A DNA stretch of 64,000 nucleotides from Cutibacterium granulosum (lineage in GTDB: Bacteria > Actinomycetota > Actinomycetes > Propionibacteriales > Propionibacteriaceae): NCBI RefSeq assembly GCF_900186975.1, contig NZ_LT906441.1, forward strand, positions 1,674,001 to 1,738,000, given 5' to 3'. Below the pieces are notes generated by a model. That model saw only the letters and a list, made by a program, of their open reading frames with translations, had not been told where the DNA came from and made no database searches. Shown here in pieces: positions 57,541 to 64,000 of the stretch (within the stretch, counting starts at the first letter, position 1; each line of letters starts with the position of its first letter). The position numbers and the translations under genes were made by a program.

Positions 57541-58443
57541 TCAGACCTTGAGATACTTCTTTGCCGCCGCATAGGACGGGATGAGGGACAGGACGACGGC
57601 CACGATGGCCAACCATCCAATGGCCACCCACACGTGGTGCCAGTTGACCCACGCGATCGTCGACATCGTCACGGCGAATTTCTTCATGACGATGACATAG
57701 GTACCCGCCGCCAGAGTGCCGGCGGCCAGGATCGCACCAATGAGCCCAGCCACCAGGGACTCCAACAGGAACGGCGTGAGGATGAAACGGTTGGACGCAC
57801 CAACCAGCTTCATGATCTCCAACTCCCGGCGACGCGCGAACACGGCCATACGTATGGTGTTGGTGATCTGCAGGGCGGCAGCCACGAGCAGCAGTGCCGA
57901 CAGACCCACCGTCGTCCATCGCAGGGAGTTGAGCCACACGAAGAGCGGGTCGAGGGCGGTGTGCAGATCGACGACGGCCTGGACACCCTTCATGGTCTGG
58001 GTGGCGGCCACGACCTCACGGTAGTTCTCCGGATTCACCAGTTTCACCCGGAAGGAGTCCTGGATGGTGTCCACCGTGAGGATCTCCTTGACCGGGGAGT
58101 CCTTGTAGACCCGCTGGTACTCCTCGAAGGCGTCCTTCTTGGACTCGTAGTAGACCTTCTCGACCTGCGGATCGCTCTGCAGGGCAGCCTTGATCGCGTC
58201 CTTGTCCGCCTGGCTTGCGTCCTTGCCGGGCACACAGTTGTCGCCGGGAACGTTCTTCACGCACAGGAAGACCGACACCTCGACCTTGTCGTACCACTTA
58301 CCCTTGATGAGGTCGACCTGCTGGGCCGCCAACAGCGCGGCACCGAACAGAGACAGCGAGACCCACATCGTGACGATGACGGCAATCGTCATGCTGACAT
58401 TGCGTCGCAAACCGTTCCGGGTCTCTCGCAGGGTGTGTCTCAT
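57541..58443 (-). CDS. ftsX: Cell-division permease-like protein FtsX
   Basis: A 300-residue membrane protein. TM1 lies at about residues 20-42, then an extracytoplasmic domain (about 45-170) with two Cys (FLCVKN and DNCVPG) that could form a disulphide. Three further TMs (about 175-195, 222-245 and 272-292) surround the FtsX motif RRRELEIMKLVGASNRFI. It transmits FtsE ATP hydrolysis across the membrane to a peptidoglycan hydrolase. ATG 58443 begins MRHTLRETRNGLRRN, typical of actinobacterial FtsX. It lies between ftsE and the M23 peptidase gene, all on one strand. Confidence 0.95.
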   Translation of the reverse strand: MRHTLRETRNGLRRNVSMTIAVIVTMWVSLSLFGAALLAAQQVDLIKGKWYDKVEVSVFLCVKNVPGDNCVPGKDASQADKDAIKAALQSDPQVEKVYYESKKDAFEEYQRVYKDSPVKEILTVDTIQDSFRVKLVNPENYREVVAATQTMKGVQAVVDLHTALDPLFVWLNSLRWTTVGLSALLLVAAALQITNTIRMAVFARRRELEIMKLVGASNRFILTPFLLESLVAGLIGAILAAGTLAAGTYVIVMKKFAVTMSTIAWVNWHHVWVAIGWLAIVAVVLSLIPSYAAAKKYLKV

Positions 58444-58527
58444 GTGGTCAGTCCTTGGCAGCTGGGGGCAGATCAGTTCGTGTTCGGGTGGGTCGGGATG
58501 GGGGTTCCTGGGTGGAAGGTCTCATCG

Positions 58528-59214
58528 TCACTGGGTGCCGTACAGGCCGGCCTTCTGGTCGCGAACGAGGTGGCCGTGATCCAGCTCCAGCACACGTCGG
58601 CGCATCTGGTCGACGATGGTGGCGTCATGGGTGGCCATGAGCACCGTCGTTCCACTGCGATGAATGCGGTCGAGCAGCTTCATGATGCCGATACTCGTCT
58701 CCGGGTCCAAGTTTCCGGTCGGCTCGTCGGCAATGAGGATCCCCGGGTGGTTGACGACGGCGCGTGCAATGGCGACTCGTTGCTGCTCACCGCCGGACAA
58801 CTCGCCGGGCATGCGATCCCCCTTGTCCGCAAGTCCCACCAGCTCCAGGGTTCGGGGCACCTCGTCACGGATGCATCGAACGGACTTGCCGATCACCTCC
58901 AGCGCAAAGGCGACGTTCTCGTAGACCGTCTTTCCCGGCAGCAGCTGGAAGTCCTGGAACACCGTGCCGATCCCTCGTCGCAACGAGGCGACCCGACGCC
59001 GTGACATGAGACCGACATTTCGACCATTGACCATGAGCCGACCACGACTGGGGCGCTGCTCACCCAGGATGAGTCGGATGAACGTCGACTTGCCGGAGCC
59101 GGACGGCCCCACGAGGAAGACGAACTCACCGTCGTCGATGTCAACACTGACGTTCATGAGGGCAGGGTGGGTCTGCCCGGCATAGACCATGCTGACACTG
59201 TCGAAGGTGATCAA
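58528..59214 (-). CDS. ftsE: Cell-division ATP-binding protein FtsE
   Basis: A 228-residue ABC ATPase. Walker A is GPSGSGKST (about residues 36-44), the Q-loop VFQDFQLLP, the signature [15 protein letters not shown], Walker [14 protein letters not shown] and the switch His in [27 protein letters not shown] is the usual FtsE N-terminus. It forms the FtsEX complex that controls septal cell-wall hydrolysis. It is downstream of prfB and 84 bp upstream of ftsX. Confidence 0.96.
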   Translation of the reverse strand: MITFDSVSMVYAGQTHPALMNVSVDIDDGEFVFLVGPSGSGKSTFIRLILGEQRPSRGRLMVNGRNVGLMSRRRVASLRRGIGTVFQDFQLLPGKTVYENVAFALEVIGKSVRCIRDEVPRTLELVGLADKGDRMPGELSGGEQQRVAIARAVVNHPGILIADEPTGNLDPETSIGIMKLLDRIHRSGTTVLMATHDATIVDQMRRRVLELDHGHLVRDQKAGLYGTQ

Positions 59215-59387
59215 AGGATTCCGTCCTTGACGCTCGCTGCTGACCTCGGCCCCGTGCTCGCGGGCCGAGAGATGATCCGGTGGCCAGGGCTCGGATCATT
59301 CAGTACCGAGTCTAGAAGGGCATGGACACGAAAAAGCAGGCGACTCGCCCGAGCGAGCCGTCTGCAGTGAGGTAAGTCTGAGGATTC

Positions 59388-60497
59388 TCAGGATTCGTTC
59401 TCGGTGCTGCGCCGCCACCGGATACCGGCGTCGATGAACCCGTCGATGTTGCCGTCGAAGACCGCATCGGTGTTGCCGACCTCGTAGTTGGTGCGCAGAT
59501 CCTTGACCATCTGGTAGGGGTGCAGCACGTAGGAGCGCATCTGGGCACCCCACGAGTTGCCCTCGGACTTCAGCGAGTTCATCTCGGCCTCCTGCTCCTG
59601 GTGGGCCTTCTCCAGCAGCTTGGCCTGCAGCACGCGCATGGCGGCAGCCTTGTTCTGGATCTGGGAACGCTCGTCCTGACAGGTGACGACCATCCCGGTG
59701 GGCAGGTGGGTCAGGCGCACGGCCGAGTCGGTGGTGTTGACGCCCTGGCCGCCGGGACCTGAGGAGTGGAAGACGTCGACACGCAGGTCCGAGTCGGGGA
59801 TGTCGACGTGGTCAGCCTCCTCCACCACTGGGAGCACCTCGACACCGGCGAAGGAGGTCTGGCGGCGTCCCTGGTTGTCGAACGGGCTGATGCGCACCAG
59901 ACGGTGGGTGCCGGACTCCACCGACAAGGTGCCATAGCCGTATGGGGCGTGCAGGATGAAGGTGGCCGACTTGATGCCAGCCTCCTCGGCGTAGGAGGTG
60001 TCGAGCATCTCCACCTTGTAGTCGTGACGTTCGGCCCATCGGGTGTACATGCGCAGCAGCATCTCGGCGAAGTCGGCAGCATCCACGCCACCGGCCTCGG
60101 AACGCACGGTGACGACTGCCTCACGCTCGTCGTACTTGCCGGAGAGCAGGGTGCGAACCTCGAGGGAATCGATCTCGTCGCGCATCCGCTCCAGCTCCTG
60201 CTCGGCCTCCTTCTCGGAGTCCTCGTCGTCACCCTCGGCGGCAAACTCGAGCAGGACGGAGACGTCCTCAAGACGCGAACGCAGCTTCTCCAGACGGGAC
60301 AGCTCAGCCTGCAGGGCGGACAGCCGGGAGGTCACCTTCTGGGCGTGCTCCTGGTCGTCCCACAGATCGGGGGCAGCAGCCTGCTGCTCCAGCTCGGCGA
60401 TCTCTTTCTTCTTCGTCTCAGGATCGAGGACGAGCTCGATCGACTCCAGGGAGTGATTGAGCTCATCAACGGTCTGTTGCAGGTCTACCAATGCCAC
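59388..60497 (-). CDS. prfB: Peptide chain release factor 2 (RF2)
   Basis: A 369-residue class I release factor recognising UGA and UAA. The tripeptide anticodon SPF is in [17 protein letters not shown], and the catalytic GGQ in [19 protein letters not shown]. The frame is continuous from the N-terminus, so the programmed +1 frameshift known in E. coli prfB is absent. GTG 60497 gives the expected length and N-terminus ([13 protein letters not shown]). TAGAGT stands eight bases upstream and there is no ribosome site, so the transcript may be leaderless. It is followed by ftsE and ftsX. Confidence 0.95.
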   Translation of the reverse strand: MALVDLQQTVDELNHSLESIELVLDPETKKKEIAELEQQAAAPDLWDDQEHAQKVTSRLSALQAELSRLEKLRSRLEDVSVLLEFAAEGDDEDSEKEAEQELERMRDEIDSLEVRTLLSGKYDEREAVVTVRSEAGGVDAADFAEMLLRMYTRWAERHDYKVEMLDTSYAEEAGIKSATFILHAPYGYGTLSVESGTHRLVRISPFDNQGRRQTSFAGVEVLPVVEEADHVDIPDSDLRVDVFHSSGPGGQGVNTTDSAVRLTHLPTGMVVTCQDERSQIQNKAAAMRVLQAKLLEKAHQEQEAEMNSLKSEGNSWGAQMRSYVLHPYQMVKDLRTNYEVGNTDAVFDGNIDGFIDAGIRWRRSTENES

Positions 60498-60549
60498 AAT
60501 AAGGTACTCTATCGTCTGTTCGGTTCGGGGGCACATGCCCACGACGCAG

Positions 60550-60623
60550 GGGCACATAGCTCAGTTGGTCAGAGCGCCTGCCTTACACGCAGGAGGTCGT
60601 CGGTTCGAGACCGGCTGTGCCCA
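60550..60623 (+). tRNA. tRNA-Val (anticodon TAC)
   Basis: A 74-nt cloverleaf. The acceptor is GGGCACA with TGTGCCC, the D arm AGCTCAGTTGGTCAGAGC, the anticodon stem CCTGC/GCAGG with loop CTTACAC (anticodon TAC), and the T arm GTCGGTTCGAGACCGGC. The CCA end is not fully encoded (ACCCC follows). It is divergent from prfB. Confidence 0.95.
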
Positions 60624-60729
60624 CCCCTGAAGCCCTCCCCGGGACACGTCCCCTCGTTTCTTCCACTCACCGGCCAGCAATGGTGTTCACTTATACTGAC
60701 CTCAGCAATCCCAATGCACAAGGAGACAC

Positions 60730-61344
60730 ATGCCGAACGACCAGTGGGGCCCTTACAAGACTCCGGAGGACCAGCCTCAACGCCCCGCCTCCGACATCCC
60801 CCAAGGGCAGGGCAACTCACATGAACAGAACCCGCACGCAACGCAGTACCCCCAGCAGCCGCAGGACCAGCAGCCAGGCCGGGGCCAGTACGCACCCAAC
60901 CCATGCGGCTACGATCCCTACACACCACAGCAGGTAGGCCATCCGCGACCCCGAGTCTCCTTCCCCACCGCCGTAAGGCTCTTCTTCAAGAACTACGCCG
61001 TGTTCAACGGCCGCGCCTCCCGCTCGGAGTTCTGGTGGGTAGTTCTGCTCAACATCCTCGTTGGAGCAGTCCTCGGGGGCATCAACGGTGGCATGGGTGG
61101 TTCGACCACGAATCCGAGCACGCTCTACTCGGTGCTGTCACTCGTGTGGGAGCTCGCGACCCTCGTCCCCAGAATCGCCTTGGGCGTGCGTCGTCTTCAC
61201 GACACCAACCGCAGTGGATTCAACCTTTTCTGGGCCCTGCTTCCCGTCGTTGGCTGGATCGTCCTGCTGGTCTTCTACTGCCAGTCCTCCCATCCCGATG
61301 CCTGGCGCAGGTACGACAACGGCACGCTACCGGTTGAGGAGTGA
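60730..61344 (+). CDS. DUF805 family membrane protein
   Basis: A 204-residue protein. A long disordered Gln/Pro-rich N-terminus (about residues 1-75) is followed by a DUF805 domain. The domain has FFKNYAVFNGRASRSEFWWV, IALGVRRLHDTNRSGFNLFW and three to four hydrophobic segments. DUF805 proteins are small inner-membrane proteins of unknown function, often in phage-resistance or stress contexts, but nothing here shows which. AAGGAG stands six bases before ATG 60730. It is convergent with ftsK. Confidence 0.9.
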   Translation: MPNDQWGPYKTPEDQPQRPASDIPQGQGNSHEQNPHATQYPQQPQDQQPGRGQYAPNPCGYDPYTPQQVGHPRPRVSFPTAVRLFFKNYAVFNGRASRSEFWWVVLLNILVGAVLGGINGGMGGSTTNPSTLYSVLSLVWELATLVPRIALGVRRLHDTNRSGFNLFWALLPVVGWIVLLVFYCQSSHPDAWRRYDNGTLPVEE

Positions 61345-61432
61345 GAGAGCTGACCGAGAGGTACCTGGGCTGACCGAGGGGCCAGCCGGTCGACCAGCGA
61401 ACGGCTGAGCAGTTGCTGCTCCACGACCACAC

Positions 61433-61465
61433 CGACCCCCAGCACTGACCGTGTGCTGGGGGTCG
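61433..61465. terminator. Strong hairpin between the DUF805 gene and ftsK
   Basis: A perfect 13 bp stem: CGACCCCCAGCAC (61433-61445) with GTGCTGGGGGTCG (61453-61465) around a 7-base loop. It lies between convergent genes, 88 bases past the DUF805 gene stop, and could serve both. There is no T-run on either side. Confidence 0.6.
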
Positions 61466-61620
61466 CGTTGTCTCCTGAGGATCGTGCTGTCCCGGATCCC
61501 CACCGTCCTTCGACGGATTCACACCGCCCGCCGCGGGAAAACTCCCGCCGGGGAAACTCGGTCTCAGGTGTCGCGTTCAGGGTGTCAGGACGTCGCTGCA
61601 CTCAGGGGCTGTCGCAGTGC

Positions 61621-64000
61621 TCAGGCCTGCAGATTGGCCAGCACGTCGTCCAGGTCGTCGGGACGTACGAGCACCTCACGCGGCTTGGACCCCTCCGAGG
61701 GGCCGACGACATTGCGGGTCTCGAGGATGTCCATGAGGCGGCCAGCCTTGGCGAACCCAACGCGCAATTTGCGTTGCAGCATCGAGGTGGATCCCAGCTG
61801 CAGCTCGACGACGAGTTTTGCAGCCTCCAGCACGAGTTCCAGATCGTCACCGATGTCCTCGGCAACCTTCTTCGTCGCTGGCGGGGCGGCGACGTCCTCC
61901 CGGTAATGGGCCGCCATCTGGGAGCGCACATGCTCGGCCACCGTGTGGATCTCCGCGTCCGAGACCCACGATCCCTGCACACGGATCGGTTTGGATGCCC
62001 CCATCGGCAGGAAGAGCCCGTCGCCCTGACCGACGAGTTTCTCCGCACCCGGCTGGTCCAGGATCACTCGGGAATCCGTCATCGACGAGGTCGCGAAGGC
62101 CAGACGTGAGGGCACATTGGCCTTGATGAGTCCAGTGACGACGTCGGTGGACGGGCGCTGGGTGGCCAGCACCAGGTGGATACCGGCAGCACGGGCCAAC
62201 TGGGTGATTCGCACGATCGAGTCCTCGACGTCACGAGGAGCCACGAGCATGAGGTCGGACAGCTCGTCGACGACGACCAACAGGTGCGGGTAGGGGGCCA
62301 GGGTGCGCTGGGACCCCTCGGGCAGCTGCACCTGACCCGCCTTGACGGCCTTGTTGAAGTCCTTGACGTGCCGGAACCCGAAGGCGGCCAGGTCGTCGTA
62401 ACGCTGATCCATCTCACGCACGACCCACTGCAGAGCCTCGGCGGCCTTCTTGGCGCTGGTGATGATCGGCGTCACCAGATGGGGGATCCCCTCGTACTGG
62501 GTGAGCTCGACGCGCTTGGGGTCAACGAGCATCATGCGCACCTCGTCGGGAGTGGCTCGCATCATCACCGAGGTGATGAGTGAGTTGACGAAGCTCGACT
62601 TGCCCGAGCCGGTGGCGCCGGCCACCAGCAGGTGGGGCATCTTGGCCACATTGGCGATGACGAATCCACCCTCGACGTCCTTGCCGAGCCCCACGACGAG
62701 CGGGTTGTGGTCATTGCGGGCCTTCGCGGAGCGCAACACATCGCCCAGGGAGACGATCTCCTTGTCCGTGTTGGGGATCTCGATGCCGATGGCGGACTTT
62801 CCCGGGATCGGGGAGAGAATACGTACCTCGGGTGAGGCCACGGCATAGGCGATGTTCTTGCTCAGCGCAGTGACCTTCTCCACCTTGACCGCAGCCCCGA
62901 GTTCCACCTCGTAACGCGTGACGGTCGGTCCTCGGGAGTAACCGGTGACCTTGGCGTCGATACCGAATTCGTTGAACACCCCGGTGAGCTTCGCCACGAC
63001 GGCGTCGGAGGCCTCGGTGCGCGCCTGCGGCACCGAGCCGGGTTTGAGCAGATCGTAGGACGGCAGGGTGTAGGCGACGTCGTCGGCCAGTTGCTCGACG
63101 CGCTCGGGCATGGGCTCCTGATCCGCGGGCTGCAGATCGGCATGCTCGTGGACCGTGAAATCAGCCGGGAGACCCGCCGTGGTCCGGGAACGACCCTCCG
63201 ACTGTTCCTGGTCGTTCGTCTCGGCAAGCACGGCGGTCGGGGTCTCATCGGCGTCCCGACCCAGCAGTCCGGGATTGTAGGCGGCACCGGGGAGGGTGGG
63301 GATGTCATCGTCGTCGCCATCACCCACCAGCGGGGTCTCGTAGGCGTCCCGGGAATCGAGCTCCAGCTCCTCCTGACGACGCTGCTGGCGTTGCCTGCGG
63401 TTGGCTCGATGGGCGGACATCCGGCTGCCGAGACCAGGACCGGCAACCAGGTAGGAGCCGAGACCGGTGAGCACGGCGAGCAGGGGGACCCCTCCCCAGA
63501 CAGTGAGGATGTCGGAGAGCAGGTGTGAGGAGATGAATCCGAGGATGCCGCCGGCGTCCCGCATGGCTGCGGCATCGTCGGGGCCAGGCAGCCCGTCGGC
63601 GACATTGACGAGCCCCTGCAGCCCCAGGCACAGCACCAGCCAACCGCCGAGCTGCCGACTTCCCGAACCCAGCCGGTCAGGGTGTCGATAGGCACGCCAC
63701 GACATCCAGAATCCGGCGATCGGCAGGGCGTAGGAGATCATGCCGAAAATGGTGGAGACGCCGATCCGTAGGGCGTCACCGACCGGGCCGGGCAGCTGGA
63801 ACCAGAAGGCGATGGCCACGAGGATCGATCCGAAGGCAGTGATGGTGGCTGCCCCGTCGCGGCGATTCTGTGGGGTGGGCAGGCTCGAGCCAATACGGCG
63901 AACCAACGCCCCCATGGCGCCCACCAATCCGCCCCAGGTGGCGGAAAGGGCACGCGAGACCGGATTCTGGGCGCTCGACGCCGTTCCACGTGAGGCGCTC
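61621..64000 (-). CDS. ftsK: DNA translocase FtsK/SpoIIIE (partial, 5' end outside window)
   Basis: About 793 codons are visible, and the frame continues through the right edge, so the start is missing. Four TM segments lie at the visible N-terminus (from [20 protein letters not shown] on). A Pro/Asp/Glu-rich linker precedes the motor domain: [20 protein letters not shown], Walker [37 protein letters not shown] and Walker [13 protein letters not shown]. The winged-helix gamma domain ([20 protein letters not shown]) that reads KOPS-type DNA polarity ends the protein. It pumps chromosome DNA at the septum. An internal TTG at 63927 is not the start, because family sequence (ATWGG) continues upstream. 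Confidence 0.95.
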   Translation of the reverse strand, partial: SASRGTASSAQNPVSRALSATWGGLVGAMGALVRRIGSSLPTPQNRRDGAATITAFGSILVAIAFWFQLPGPVGDALRIGVSTIFGMISYALPIAGFWMSWRAYRHPDRLGSGSRQLGGWLVLCLGLQGLVNVADGLPGPDDAAAMRDAGGILGFISSHLLSDILTVWGGVPLLAVLTGLGSYLVAGPGLGSRMSAHRANRRQRQQRRQEELELDSRDAYETPLVGDGDDDDIPTLPGAAYNPGLLGRDADETPTAVLAETNDQEQSEGRSRTTAGLPADFTVHEHADLQPADQEPMPERVEQLADDVAYTLPSYDLLKPGSVPQARTEASDAVVAKLTGVFNEFGIDAKVTGYSRGPTVTRYEVELGAAVKVEKVTALSKNIAYAVASPEVRILSPIPGKSAIGIEIPNTDKEIVSLGDVLRSAKARNDHNPLVVGLGKDVEGGFVIANVAKMPHLLVAGATGSGKSSFVNSLITSVMMRATPDEVRMMLVDPKRVELTQYEGIPHLVTPIITSAKKAAEALQWVVREMDQRYDDLAAFGFRHVKDFNKAVKAGQVQLPEGSQRTLAPYPHLLVVVDELSDLMLVAPRDVEDSIVRITQLARAAGIHLVLATQRPSTDVVTGLIKANVPSRLAFATSSMTDSRVILDQPGAEKLVGQGDGLFLPMGASKPIRVQGSWVSDAEIHTVAEHVRSQMAAHYREDVAAPPATKKVAEDIGDDLELVLEAAKLVVELQLGSTSMLQRKLRVGFAKAGRLMDILETRNVVGPSEGSKPREVLVRPDDLDDVLANLQA

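Noticed and set aside
59388-60497. Programmed +1 frameshift in prfB
   Set aside because: The RF2 frame is continuous through the site where E. coli has the in-frame UGA, so no recoding is needed.

Overview
This 64 kb window is high-GC actinobacterial chromosome. Gene order and protein families fit the Propionibacteriaceae, most likely a Cutibacterium-type species. The clues are a PPA1309-family protein, MtrAB-LpqB, AdnAB, UvrD2, DUF3107 and an Rv3235-family protein, in an order that largely parallels the Mycobacterium tuberculosis Rv3193c-Rv3246c and Rv3100c-Rv3105c neighbourhoods. The organism call is inferred from this synteny; no database search was run.

Layout. 1-9.5 kb: a leftward operon (PDZ/Lon-like protease, PPA1309-family protein, UPF0182 membrane protein cut by the window edge), a zincin-like protein, a YgjP-type metallopeptidase, a GH13 glucan enzyme and an Rv3196-like cysteine-motif protein. 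9.5-28.3 kb: a DNA-repair island. UvrD2 (minus) diverges from an overlapping recC-recB-recD operon (plus), which converges on an overlapping adnA-adnB-nudC operon (minus). Two complete double-strand-break resection machines and UvrD2 therefore lie together. Three promoters here (uvrD2, recC, adnA) share the octamer TGTCTCAC, placed like the PafBC/RecA-independent damage element. 28.4-37.7 kb: PP2C phosphatase, DUF3107, ferritin-like protein, DEAD-box helicase (apparent CTG start), trpS, PHP phosphoesterase, DUF2505, DUF6912-like and Rv3235-family proteins. 37.9-47.9 kb: a leftward core block of secA, hpf, comF, lpqB, mtrB, mtrA and yqgE.

48-53 kb is more accessory: a solitary type I-E-like CRISPR repeat without cas genes, an MFS transporter, a small lipoprotein, a MarR/TfoX-C/VOC mini-operon with a perfect operator palindrome over its start codon, then tmRNA (ssrA) with terminator and promoter. 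52.5-64 kb: a DUF1707 membrane protein, argH, smpB (partner of the nearby ssrA), an M23 peptidase next to ftsX and ftsE, prfB, tRNA-Val(TAC), a DUF805 protein, and ftsK running off the right edge.

Several intergenic spacers and parts of lpqB carry short degenerate tandem repeats (13, 15, 18 and about 50-60 bp periods). The most notable are a cysteine-spaced hexapeptide repeat at the start of lpqB and an 18 bp array between hpf and secA. I saw no IS element, prophage or complete defence system.
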